Source: Litoditis marina
Lineage: Eukaryota > Nematoda > Chromadorea > Rhabditida > Rhabditidae
Assembly (NCBI GenBank): GCA_964036275.1
Contig: OZ038437.1
Location: 10,657,960 to 10,721,959 of the forward strand
Direction: 5' to 3'
DNA: 64,000 bases
The position numbers were made by a program, and so were the translations under genes. This document shows, piece by piece, positions 12,035-21,639 of the stretch. Each line of letters starts with the position of its first letter. Within the stretch, counting starts at the first letter, position 1. Below the pieces are notes generated by a model, which was given only the letters and a program-made list of their open reading frames with translations, did not search any database and was not told where the DNA came from.

Positions 12035-12200
12035 CTTGCCGTAATCGAACCTGCGAGTAAAAGTTTCGTAGCAGGGTGCTACCCACTGCGCTGTAGGATA
12101 TAGCCGGAAATCTTTGGACTCGAAGACATGTGTCCGTAGACAGCGGAAATTAAGATATACAGTACCCTCCCGCCGTTTGTTGGCGACGACTATAGTAGCT
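12035..12200 (-). repeat. tRNA-derived repeat (SINE-like)
   Basis: On the minus strand a 110-bp conserved leader (GACATGTCTTCGAGTCC) precedes a tRNA-like part with A-box CAGCGCAGTGGGTAGC and B-box GGTTCGATTACG. Related copies are at 17175-17310 (+), 18500-18640 (-), 34840-35015 (-), 36085-36225 (-), 43600-43690 (+) and 44895-45025 (-). No proper cloverleaf is formed. Confidence 0.65.
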
Positions 12201-12462
12201 AGTTGTTCGTTCAATAAACGAACTCGAGTGTGCAGGACTTTCTCGCTGGTTAAAAGGCACAGCAACAGTGTCAGACTTGCGCTCACCTTCATGAGATCTC
12301 CACTTTTCCGGTTCTCTGAACTAACATCTTTCTGCAGCTGCTCACTGTCACATGAACATTTTGAGCTATCTCCACCGAACTGAAAAACAGTAGACCTGCT
12401 CTTTCAAGAACTACCTAAGGGTGAAATTATAAATGAACTCAGTATATACAATATCAAAAAAT

Positions 12463-12568
12463 ACGATTATGTGGTCCGATCCCAACGCTTCAGTCCTTTG
12501 AACATCTTTCAATTGCAGTTTGAAGGACCGATGCACCGGGATTGATCTACATAGTCTTTCTGCTTTAA
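12463..12568. mobile_element. Foldback MITE, TTTAAAGGACTG family
   Basis: Diverged copy of the 59208-59331 foldback element. The arms run from CGATTATGTGGTCC to the shared central CAATTGCAGTT. Confidence 0.55.
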
Positions 12569-13263
12569 ATCCACTAGTTGTCCACTAGAATAGAAAGTTC
12601 ATACATTAATAAGTGTGGTATTACACTAACACACTAACTTACTTTGCTTAGTAGTATCTCGTCCAGTAAAAAACCCAGACAAATGTCCCGAAAAGGAGGT
12701 CATAAAGGGTCTGACGGTAATCGAGCATTCTAGCATGGTTCATGTGGCGAGCAAGAAGTCCGAAAAAATTTAAAGTTTTGCCCGAGAGTTTAATTTTACC
12801 TTTTATAACCTTTCACATTCCTTTTAAGTAGCCCTGTGGTCTCCTTTAAATAATCTATTTGATACCTTCGATCTATTCTCATTTCTCTCCTTCAATGACT
12901 GTCCTGCTCAGCAGCTTGTTCTCCTGTCATAGCATCAGTAGTTTCGTCTAAGGGAGGTAGGTCGTACTAAAAAGTTCTTCTGAGAAAAAAACATTTTGAG
13001 CTTAATCACTTATATAACTATTTTCATATTATATCAAAATAAATTCACTATGTGATGAAAATATTCTGATTCAATTTCATTTTAGTTAACATATTGTTTA
13101 TTTAATTTTTTTGCGCTTGCGCACTGAATAAGTTTCAACGAGATAAGTTCTGAGCATCAACCATCATCGCCAAAGTATCTCTCCGGTTACCTTGTTTGGC
13201 GCCCTACGGTCCGATATTATTGTTTGAGAAAAAAACAAAAACATAAAAATGAAAGAAACTCAC

Positions 13264-13412
13264 CCTGAATGCCATTCATCTCCAATGTACAATTGTTCAC
13301 CAAAAATCAACCATTTTTCGAAGCATTATGAATATATAAAACCAGTGTATATGACTGGAGTATAGAGAATCATGCTCCACAATAACAATACATCGGACGT
13401 CGTTTCGTACTT
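13264..13412 (-). repeat. Conserved palindrome exon (copy 1), downstream of Pif1 exons
   Basis: The acceptor CTTTCAG and donor GTGAGT define a minus-strand exon-like block. It holds CCAGTCATATACACTGG (palindrome at 13342-13358) preceded by TGGAGCATGATTCTC. It ends with codons that read YIGDEWHSG in one frame. No frame is open across the whole block. The same block follows P-loop and RING exons elsewhere. Confidence 0.6.
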
Positions 13413-13639
13413 CTGAAAGAAAAACAGTGATTTTTATCTCGCGATGGGTTTTTTAGATTACCACAGAAATTAAATCACTCAGGACTTAGGACCTCACGCG
13501 CTAACTGACTTCACAATTTTGTTATAAAGGGGGTTTTGTTTGTTATATCCAATACTGTACTAGGATTTTTGAATTGAAAAAAAACATTTTAAATCGAGGT
13601 AAACTCAACGATTCAACAACCAAATTAGAAGTTACTCAC

Positions 13640-14290
13640 CCCTTTGAAGAAACAGTTGTTTAGCATAGCAAGTAAATTGTCCACAGAAACACCTTGACAT
13701 TTGTGAATAGTGATCCCAAACGATAGATTGAGAGGAAATTGCAATCTACCAGTTCGCGGTTCCGGACCAATATTGTAGACAGCCCTGGCTCGATTTATAG
13801 TATCTTCAACTATTCCCATAACTCCGAGTTTTCCGGAAGCGTCAAGATTTCTCCTGGAGAATATATCAATTAAAAACGCACATGGAATCATGATGTTGTT
13901 TTTCATATAATCGACGTATTCCAAAACTCACCTTAACATAACTTCACCGTAAACTTACTAATTACTAGTAAAACCACCCGGAAACTACGTAGAATATAAG
14001 TATTAGATACTACTAGTGAAACTACAAGGGAATTGGATCAGAAAAGCAATCAACCACTGATGAACATAACCGATGTAATCAAAAACTCACGTTAACACAA
14101 CTCTACTTTTCTTTTGAATGAGCAGCGTCTTAAGAAATCCACCGGCTTTTTCCATGTCAGAAGGATCAACTTTGTCTCCTCTAGCTGTGTGGTATACTGT
14201 AATTGAAACTCCATTAGAAAGCCACGGTCTTAAAAATTTCTCCACTACAAATGAAGTTTTATCCCAACCACTGTCTGTGGTGTAGCGTAT
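13640..14290 (-). pseudogene. Pif1-family DNA helicase fragment, copy I
   Basis: Two exons. The first (about 14290 down to 14091, donor GTGAGT) ends in KKSRVVLT. The second (13853-13640, acceptor CTCCAG, donor GTGAGT) continues RNLDASG in phase, then FPLNLSFGITIHKCQGVSVD. These correspond to the VMLTRNLD and AWAITIHKSQGLTLD blocks (helicase motifs V/VI) of Pif1 proteins and of the helicase domain of Helitrons. The N-terminal ATPase half with Walker A and B is not found nearby. Relative to copy II (32334-32613), 66 bp are missing in frame between VED and NRARAVYN. It is a 3' fragment with intact splice signals but no complete gene. Confidence 0.7.
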
Positions 14291-14668
14291 ATCAATTTTT
14301 TTTATTCAAAAGTGTGCGGAGTGTAATGTATGACCGCAAAACAAAAGTTGGTAATTCATCTAGTAATGCAACAATTAACACATTAAAAACATATCAAAAC
14401 GCAGCGCGATTGGTCTTCCCGACTCTCAGCTATCGCTAGTGAGGCTTTAGACGTGCTATCAGAGGTCAGCTCGATACGATACACACGATAATATACCGAA
14501 ATTGACTGATTTGTCAACTAATATTTTGATATTTTCAACCAATTGGTAAAGTTTTATGTGTTTCAGTTAAGTTTCATTTTTGTATTGAATAACTTTAGAT
14601 TTTGTTCAGTCAAGTTTGATTCAAATTCAGTACTGACCTGTAACGTGCACGTCCATGCAATTTCACAA

Positions 14669-14685
14669 CCAGTATATATGACTAG
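14669..14685 (-). repeat. Palindrome motif copy 2
   Basis: CCAGTATATATGACTAG, followed by a degenerate ACGCTCC where other copies have ATGCTCC. Upstream of the Pif1 exons on the same strand. Confidence 0.7.
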
Positions 14686-14970
14686 AATGCCGAAAAATAC
14701 GCTCCGAGAATAAAAATACGAACAGTCTTTGGGCAATTTTAGCCTCTGAAAAAATCATACATTCGATGTTGCACCGTTTTTCTCCCAGCACAATCATAAA
14801 ATAATTTCGAGTAACCAGAAGCTCAACTCAAAATTGTTGCAAACTTTCTTTACAATAATCTCAAACCAGATGAAAATATCAAAAAAAACCCTTTCATGCA
14901 CTTCACGAAAATCACCATTTTTCTTTTAAAAATTAATTAAAATAATAAGTTTGTAAAGATGACAAATTAC

Positions 14971-15114
14971 CTGTCAATCCACCCGATCACGGGCTCGCGT
15001 GTGATACTGGATGACACTTCTCCGAGCCAGAGCACCTGCACGGGTAGAAGAGAGAGAATGTTCAGAAGTTCCTTCATGGGGATACTCATTTCACTCGGAT
15101 CTGAAACTGAGCAC
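14971..15114 (-). pseudogene. Unrecognised exon, block I copy
   Basis: Acceptor TTCTCAG and donor GTAATT bound 144 bp with one frame open throughout (47 codons). It includes MSIPMKELLNIL and SSSITREPVIGWIDR. Copies at 33387-33547 and 41372-41535 are disrupted. The C-terminal IGWIDR end is the best-conserved part. The (GA)n tract upstream would be polypyrimidine on this strand and sits in the preceding intron. Function unknown. Confidence 0.45.
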
Positions 15115-15164
15115 CTGAGAATAGAGCGAAAACGAACAAAAAAGATCTTCAGCGAAACACGGAA

Positions 15165-15262
15165 TGAGAGAGAAAGGGAGAGGGAGGAAGATGGAGAGGG
15201 AGAGAGAGAGAGAGAGAGGTGAAGATAGAGAGAGGTAGAGATGGCGAGAGATAGCGAGACTG
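15165..15262. repeat. (GA)n microsatellite
   Basis: GA-rich run that creates long spurious open frames on both strands. Repeated at 33598-33704 and 41586-41688. Confidence 0.9.
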
Positions 15263-16065
15263 AGAGAGTCATACACTTAGCATAGGCACAATAATTCGGA
15301 AATGTGAGCTTGATGAACCTTTTATGCTGTTAAAGTAGGAGGAGCTTTATTTGGTAGTCGATCGTGATTGGTCAGACGTGTTTTGGCTCTGCCCCCAACT
15401 TCCGCTGGTGTACTTGTCCTTCTGGTCAAACTACAATACTTGAGTGCTCAAGGAAAGCTGCACTATACAAGGCACGACCGTAATCATAGTTTCGAGGTCA
15501 TATTGTCTGAGCTGGAGGTGGTTTGGTACAACTCTCTAGGCTGTGTCACGACTATTTACAGTTTTTGCTCATAATGAACAAATATGTTATTTTAAAGAAA
15601 TTGGGAAAACTAACCTTATAGTGAAAACATAGTAATTATTCCTGAAGTAGTGAGTACGGCCACTTTCCAGAGATGTATGCTCCAGTAATGAGAATAAGAT
15701 AGGGTCGAAAATTACACCAAGATGCCCCGCCCACAAGTTAATTGGGGTTTCTGTTTTGGGTATCACACCTGGGCAATAATATTGTGAAAGCAAAAGTTAG
15801 TTAGGCCTTAACAGAAAACTCAATTATCTCCTAAACGTACAGATCGACAACAAATTATGATGTATCCGAACTCAAAACAGAGAAAATCATGCAACTTCAG
15901 GAATATGATCAAACTACAAACACAGAAAAACAGAACATGAACCACTGGTCTGCACTTTTAGAAACGACTCCCATTATCACGCAGAGCGTGTCTAAAGAAC
16001 AGACATCAGCAGGTTTTAACGTTTTTCACGTTCAATAACTATGTATTCACACGTAACACGTAACT

Positions 16066-16211
16066 AGAATAGAATAGAATAGAATAGATTTATTCACGTG
16101 ACATCCACATAGTATGTGGCACTCCAAATGGGTAAATGGAGAGAAAAATTGAGAAGAAAAAGGGTTACCGTGTTACGCGCACATAATACTACATGCAATT
16201 GAGTTGCAACT
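16066..16211 (-). mobile_element. Short retroposon with (TTCTA)n tail
   Basis: On the minus strand the element ends in repeated TTCTA. The paralogous site at about 9550 lacks it and reads straight through (GTAACTAGGAG), so it is an insertion. Short AACT words flank both sides. The internal word ATGTGGCACT is shared with 28680-28760, 39340-39372 and 54900-54925. Confidence 0.7.
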
Positions 16212-16394
16212 AGGAGTTTAACTATAACTGAAGTACGAGTACAAAAGACGGTACGATTAGGTTATGTTTTATGCTTTTTTGAAAACCTGCGCTGTGATTT
16301 ATAGATTGGTGTTTGTTAGAATCATACATACCTAACCACGCGGACCGAGAGAGAGGCACAGGTATAAAGAAAGAGTGGCTTTGTATAGTCGGAA

Positions 16395-16589
16395 CCATTC
16401 CTACTGACACTCCTACAGTACATATTCAATTTTCCCAACAAATTCAATCTCTGTCGGAAACATTTTGGTACACTTGCAATGCGGTAACAGAAGCATTTAT
16501 CAGAACCGTAGAACCTTCTGATAACATTGAAGTAATTTGGAAGTATTGAAATTTTTGTATTCCCATCGTAAGAGTCTCAGTAGGAATGG
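16395..16589. mobile_element. MITE, GACTCCTACAG family
   Basis: Left end ATTCCTACTGACACTCCTAC, right end AGAGTCTCAGTAGGAAT, inverted copies. Paralogue at 42821-43006. Confidence 0.7.
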
Positions 16590-16953
16590 AAAAGACTACA
16601 CCCCCCATTTCACAGGGGATCAAATCTTCGTTGTAGTTTGATTTCGAAACCGTCGTGGGTTTTTTTTTCAATAGAAACGTAGGATAAAGTCACAAACACA
16701 GCGAGATAGCACAGAACCAAATGTGCTTACTCTGAAAATAGCTAACCAAATACTAAACAGTGATTTACTGTTCTACCACGACGCTTGTTATTAGTGGTAG
16801 CTCAATAATATGCTATTAACATAATGAAGAATTCTCCCGGCAAAACATCGCAATAAGAGTGACGAAAAAATTTGTAGTTCATTCTCTATGCACATCATTA
16901 GTCACGATGAAACTACAAACACATCTGAATAGGACATCATACACAGTGCAGCA

Positions 16954-17130
16954 GGCGGCGTAGCGATCCCTCGAAAATCTCATGAGATCCTCATGAGCTT
17001 AGCAAGACCTTCTCATGAGATTCTATTGATTGTTAGACTACACCATCAAGAGTTCACGAATAGCTCATGAGGTATCTCATGAGAAACTCATATGAACTTC
17101 TCATGGGATTGGAGCGAATTCTACGCCGCC
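16954..17130. mobile_element. MITE, GGCGGCGTAG family
   Basis: 177 bp, GGCGGCGTAG to CTACGCCGCC, with nested TCATGAG palindromes. Confidence 0.8.
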
Positions 17131-17174
17131 AGACTTGCTGTCGATATGAATAGTATGGTGTGCAGTGTTTGTAG

Positions 17175-17310
17175 TTTGAGTCCCCAGTTGAATGCTCTAA
17201 TAGCGCAGTGGTTAGCTCCTTGCTACCAATCTTTTGCTCGTTGGTTCGATTCCGGAGAGCGACAGAAATTCATCAATTTGGCACTCACTATACTTTGTAC
17301 ACTATGCTGA
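17175..17310 (+). repeat. tRNA-derived repeat (SINE-like), plus orientation
   Basis: A-box TAGCGCAGTGGTTAGC and B-box GGTTCGATTCC are both well kept. The 3' flank TTGGCACTCACTATA matches the 12 kb copy. The paralogue at 43600-43690 has lost the A box. Confidence 0.7.
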
Positions 17311-18176
17311 GAACTCCGATTGAACCAGAACTCAGACAGAAACACACTTTATAACCGAAACTTAAGTACACTCATATATTATTTCATTTCAGAGACTGAC
17401 AATGTAGACAGCAGAAAAATGATTCCATTTCCTGAATCGTACAATTTTAAATGTATGTTAATTTCCACGTTCCACTACTCATCTCGTGCCAACGCCGCGC
17501 AGTACGCAACGCGTCTGTAGGATTGCGTAGGAAGTAGGATATCGGGAATTCCGCATTGGTTTTTTGTCTCTTTCAGTCCTTTATAGGCACGATTCAGTCC
17601 CACTTCGGAAATAATTGAAATGTCGTGAGAATTGTCATCAAAGTAAGAAATGAGTTTGACAAAAAAACTATTACAATTAATATCCTATTAAAGTAGGTGT
17701 ACTTTCGAAGGTTGAGAAAACAAATCAAAAAGTTCAAATAGTTCCAAAAGTTGTGGAAACGAAGTACTAGTTTTTGTGATTGAGTGGTTTTTATGAGCAT
17801 AGGCCAAAGTGTTATATCCTTAGTTTCAGTTTTATTTCATTTCATAACAGAGATTCAGTGTTTCAAGTTTGGAAACGTCATAATTTGGTTTCTATCTGTA
17901 CTCTTAGGACATAATTGAGTTTTTTGGTAAGGCCCAATTACCTTTCGCTTTCTCAGTATTATTGCCCAGGTGTGATACCCAAAACAGAATCCCCAATTAA
18001 CTTGTGGGCGTGGCATCTTGATGTAACCTTCGACCCTATCTTATTCTCATTACTGGAGCATATATCTCTGGAAAGTAGTCGTACTTACTTCTTTAAGAAC
18101 ATTCACCATATTCTTATTATCAGGTTAGTTTTATTTAAAGTTTTTTACTCGTGTAGTTTCAAGCAGACTGGTCAAA

Positions 18177-18193
18177 TCAGACATATATACTGG
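18177..18193 (+). repeat. Palindrome motif copy 3
   Basis: TCAGACATATATACTGG, followed 35 bp later by a GAGGTGAGC donor. Lies just outside the right arm of the long-inverted-repeat unit; paralogues at 35764 and 44561 are identical. Confidence 0.75.
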
Positions 18194-18499
18194 TTTCAAT
18201 ATATTTAAGTAATAATTTCGAAACGAGGTGAGCATTAACACTTTTTCAATTAAACTACGTTTCCTTCGATTTTTCAGCAGCGGTTCCATTGTAAGTAATT
18301 ATACTCGTTCCACCCTCTACAGTAATATGCTTAAACTTCAAGCTCAAAGTTTCATTCGTTGACGCTATGGATTTTCTTCAAATTTTGGTCATCTGTACCT
18401 TCAGTAGTACAAACTCTAAAAATTTGAAACCAAAGTATTCGATAACTCATTAGAAGTTGCCTCCTGAGAATGTGACGTATTACTGTAGAAGGACATAGA

Positions 18500-18640
18500 T
18501 TGGTGGACAAAATTTCGTAGCTGGACGCTAACCACTGCGCTACAAGAGTACATAACTGACAGGCTTTGGAATTGGAGACATGTGTTCGCACACAGCGGAA
18601 ATTGTGATATATAGTACCCTCTTGCATTTCCGTTGGGTAC
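18500..18640 (-). repeat. tRNA-derived repeat, B box lost
   Basis: Retains the A-box complement CTAACCACTGCGCTA and the leader word TTGGAGACATGTGTTC. Paralogues at 36085-36225 and 44895-45025. Confidence 0.6.
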
Positions 18641-18668
18641 AACTATATTTCTGTTTTTGTGGAGATAT

Positions 18669-18762
18669 GTGCTCAGTGAAAGGTGCCACTCAAAATCGTT
18701 TCGACCTGATTCAAGACGATTCAGGGTCGAAACGAGTTTGAGTGGAACCTTTCACTGAGCAC
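18669..18762. repeat. 94-bp hairpin, copy I
   Basis: Arms GTGAAAGGTGCCACTCAAAA and GAGTGGAACCTTTCAC with an inner GTTTCGACC/GGTCGAAAC pair form an almost continuous stem of about 40 bp. It is kept in all three blocks (36271-36350, 45061-45153). It has pre-miRNA-like or short-foldback geometry; which of these is unknown. Confidence 0.75.
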
Positions 18763-18848
18763 ATTTTCCCATAATACCATTAAGAAAGTCTTAGTGACAA
18801 CGAACACTTCTTTTTAAAATAAACACACCATATTTCTGTTGTTTTCAG

Positions 18849-18952
18849 ATGACCGTGGGGCGAGCATTACCACCTGCGGTCACACTATGTGCAAGCAATG
18901 CAGGCAAATGTCGTGCGGAATTATCGTACATTGGAGATAAATGGCATTCAGT
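18849..18952 (+). pseudogene. RING-finger exon 2, block I
   Basis: The acceptor TTTTCAG opens an exon whose phase matches the candidate first exons at 25293 and 48908. It encodes CGHTMCKQC, the C-x-H-x2-C-x2-C core of a C3HC4 RING finger (E3 ubiquitin ligase type), after DDRGASITT. The reading frame meets a TAA 9 codons after the last Cys. That stop is present in all three copies, so the last Cys pair of a normal RING is absent. The exon ends in the shared YIGDKWHS-like segment in another frame, which suggests that a RING exon was joined to the tail of a different exon. Confidence 0.6.
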
Positions 18953-19235
18953 GTAAGTTTTGTTTTCATGTATTTTATTAATTTTTCATTATGAGCATTA
19001 CGTTCATTCGAAAACTGAGTTTATCATCATTTTTTTTAAGTTCGAGCGATACTTCAAAGTATGCTATTGGCTGTTAATGTTTTGAACAAACAGAAGAAAA
19101 TCATCTGGCATTTTACAACATCTTTACTGTTTATTTCCAACTCACTCGTGATTTTTGAAGAATTGCTAAAAGCAATTGCCAAGCCTGTTTGAAAGTTCGT
19201 ACTTTTCTTCAATTGAAATATTCAATATTTTACAG

Positions 19236-19313
19236 ATAGAACAAATGGTAGTCGACGAAGTTATAGAGAGGCCTGAGTTTTCTCAATTGTATGCAGAAAC
19301 ATGTTCGAAGTGG
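19236..19313 (+). pseudogene. MIF4G-like exon, block I
   Basis: Acceptor TTTACAG and donor GTATGT bound exactly 26 codons, phase 0 to 0, without stops. The residues VVDEVIERPEFSQLYAETC resemble the first helical repeat of MIF4G domains (eIF4G, where the pattern is roughly EPxFSxxYAxxC). Copies at 36828-36905 and 45629-45706 also stay open. The MIF4G reading is an inference from one short exon; no other MIF4G exon was found. Confidence 0.45.
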
Positions 19314-19692
19314 GTATGTTGTTTTGGTTCATTGACTATAAAATCTGTTAAAGATTTCTGGGGTAAAACTAACTTGTCAATATAGTTTTCGGTCATTCCC
19401 ACTTAGACTTGGGGACTTGGCAGCGTGCCAATGATTATTCCAGGCTAGTTTCCACCACTTTTGAGTGATTCAAAACACTGCAAATATATGCTAGGACTTG
19501 TTCAGTTTCATAAGAACACGTAATTGAATGAAAAAATTGTTAAGAATACTTCTGTTTGATCTGACAAACAACCAATCGAAAAAATGCCAATGGGACTCAT
19601 TGAGAGTGAAACAAAATTACTTCGACTGTTACATTGATTCGTGCACTGTGATCATACCCCCTGCGACATCAAAAACACTGTTTTTCTTACAG

Positions 19693-19801
19693 AAGATGCA
19701 AAACTCGACGTCCGATGTATTGTTATTTGTGGAGCATATTTCTCAATATCCCAGTCATACATACTGGTCTCAATTCATAAGAATCTACAGCACAAATTAA
19801 G
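19693..19801 (+). pseudogene. Palindrome exon (copy 4), block I
   Basis: Acceptor CTTACAG, donor GTGAGC. Contains GTGGAGCATATTTCTC then CCAGTCATACATACTGG (19751-19767). One frame reads SDVLLFVEHISQYPSHTYW and is open until a TAA at the last codon. Paralogue at 46113-46221 has a TAA after YW. Confidence 0.55.
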
Positions 19802-20102
19802 GTGAGCATTCAAATTTTATTTGTCTGATGAACGCTTGTTTTTTTACGGTTCGTGAACAATAGAAAATTGAAAATCTTTCTTTGAAAGTAAACTTTTCAT
19901 ATCTTTCAGGTATTGTACCTAGTATAAATGTGTGAATTTGTTCTTCACGTTGGTCACCACAGGCATATATAATAGTGAATGTGTTTTCGGGTTTTACCGA
20001 AACTGTGGTTGTTCAACTCGTGGTAATTTAACCAGGTAACCCGGTTAATGGTTAACTGCTAGGGTTAACAAAATACCGGGTTCAATAAAGAATTCGCCGA
20101 AG

Positions 20103-20219
20103 AACGATTATGATTACCAATCTCAACGCTTTAATCCTTGGAACGGCAATACATTTTTCAATTGCCGTTCAAAGGACGGATGCGTCGGGATTGGTCCACG
20201 TAGTCGTCCTACATTAAAA
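20103..20219. mobile_element. Foldback MITE, TTTAAAGGACTG family
   Basis: Diverged foldback with central CAATTGCCGTT; ends CGATTATG and GTAGTCGTCC. Same family as 59208-59331. Confidence 0.6.
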
Positions 20220-20236
20220 GTGTATTGTGTTTTCAG

Positions 20237-20341
20237 TGTACTGTTCACGTTCCACGCGGAGGAGTGCATTGTTCGAAATTTATGACACTCTGGAATATTC
20301 CACCCAACGTGTGCACAGTTCGACTGGAAAACTTCTCACTG
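20237..20341 (+). pseudogene. Unrecognised exon with good splice sites, block I
   Basis: TTTTCAG acceptor, GTGAGC donor, 105 bp (35 codons), open in two frames, so its frame cannot be chosen by eye. One frame reads NIPPNVCTVRLENFSL. The paralogue at 46657-46761 differs by a single base. Downstream, repeated ACCGCACC words near 20465-20515 belong to a small repeat. A 171-residue open frame that spans exon and repeat is not taken as a protein. Confidence 0.4.
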
Positions 20342-20845
20342 GTGAGCACTGCTCATATTTCTTTTCCAGCGGTTATGAGCATACACTTATAACTTGGTCC
20401 AATTGCAGCGGAGGGGTTGCTGGTAAACACTATGAGACTAATGGGTCCCGTTGGGACCTACTAATTACCGCACCTACCGCACCGGGGAAAATACCGCACC
20501 ACGATTTGAAACCGCACCACCGCAAGTTGCGTATTTTTCTCAAAAAATTCCAATTCTCCAATTTTGCAACCAAAATAGTTTCCAAAGCAGAAACCCTAAC
20601 CTTTTCACTCGAAAACAAAATAGTGATTTCCAGAAAACTTTCTGTGAAGTTTTCTCTAGAAGAACTTGTGTATACGCTTTCAGTATTGCGTTTTAGTTTT
20701 CTGTTGTGTAACTTCAAACTTCATACCTTCATGTCACTTTAGTGAGTTATCGAATGTTTAGAAAAAGCTGCGCATTAGAAGAGAAGCACATTGAGTACCC
20801 AAGTACCTATGATGCCAGCGTTTGCTCCACTAGAAACTTAAAACA

Positions 20846-21556
20846 ATTCATGAAAAAGTGGGGGCCCAACGACTGTGAGATTTGTCTTCTGCTGTGCGCC
20901 CCTTAGACAACTACTCTCAAATGGAGCAGCTACTGCTACAAAAACCGAAAAATACTCATGTATAACTATTAACTACAAACATACAAAAGTCGTAAAATAT
21001 TTTTTCAAACCTGTAAACTAGAATCTGTAAATAACCGAAAAATACTAATATACTCAAGTATAACTGTTCATTACAAACATACAAAAGTCGTAAAATATTT
21101 TCTCAAACCTGTGAACCAGAATCTACAAGTCACAGCTGCGAAAGAGAGAGCAACTGTTGAATAATATGCCAAACGTTATAGCACCTAGAATTGAAGTAAT
21201 GATCAAAAACACCAACCATTGTGCACAAAACCAGGAACTCTATAATTGACTACGTTGAATTAACATCTGTGATTTGTAGATTCTAGTTTACAGGTTTGAG
21301 AAAATATTTTACGACTTTTGTATGTTTGTAATGAACAGTTATACTTGAGTATATTAGTATTTTTCGGTTATTTACAGATTCTAGTTTACAGGTTTGAAAA
21401 AATATTTTACGACTTTTGTATGTTTGTAGTTAATAGTTATACATGAGTATTTTTCGGTTTTTGTAGCAGTAGCTGCTCCATTTGAGAGTAGTTGTCTAAG
21501 GGGCGCACAGCAGAAGACAAATCTCACAGTCGTTGGGCCCCCACTTTTTCATGAAT
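20846..21556. repeat. 290-bp arm inverted repeat of element A
   Basis: Arms are near-identical except for a patch at the inner end. Each arm also contains two direct copies of an 80-bp unit with TACAAAAGTCGTAAAATATT. Transcription would yield a long double-stranded RNA hairpin. Confidence 0.85.
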
Positions 21557-21639
21557 TTTTCTCTTTTTGTATACATGCCGTAGGTATGTGGTTTGATCTG
21601 TACGGTGCAGATAAAAAAAAAATTTTATTGAACCACTTG

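Larger units (their letters stand above)
15580..18145. mobile_element. 2.6-kb unit with long terminal inverted repeats, copy I
   Basis: The left arm (about 15580-15865) and right arm (about 17878-18145) are inverted copies of about 270 bp with words such as AATTGGGGTTTCTGTTTTG and ACACCTGGGCAATAAT. The interior holds a retroposon, two MITEs and a tRNA-derived repeat, but no transposase. Full copies are at 41993-44530 and, shorter, 34013-35730. Solo left arms are near 9060 and 62900. This looks like a non-autonomous foldback-type DNA element or a duplicated unit bounded by two inverted repeats. Confidence 0.65.

Noticed and set aside
14967..15276. Long minus-strand frames rich in Ser and Leu
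   Set aside because: Produced by the (GA)n microsatellite; only the 14971-15114 part has splice sites.
20227..20742. 171-residue open frame, also at 46647-47132
   Set aside because: Spans a splice donor, an intron-like stretch and ACCGCACC repeats; only the 105-bp exon is kept.
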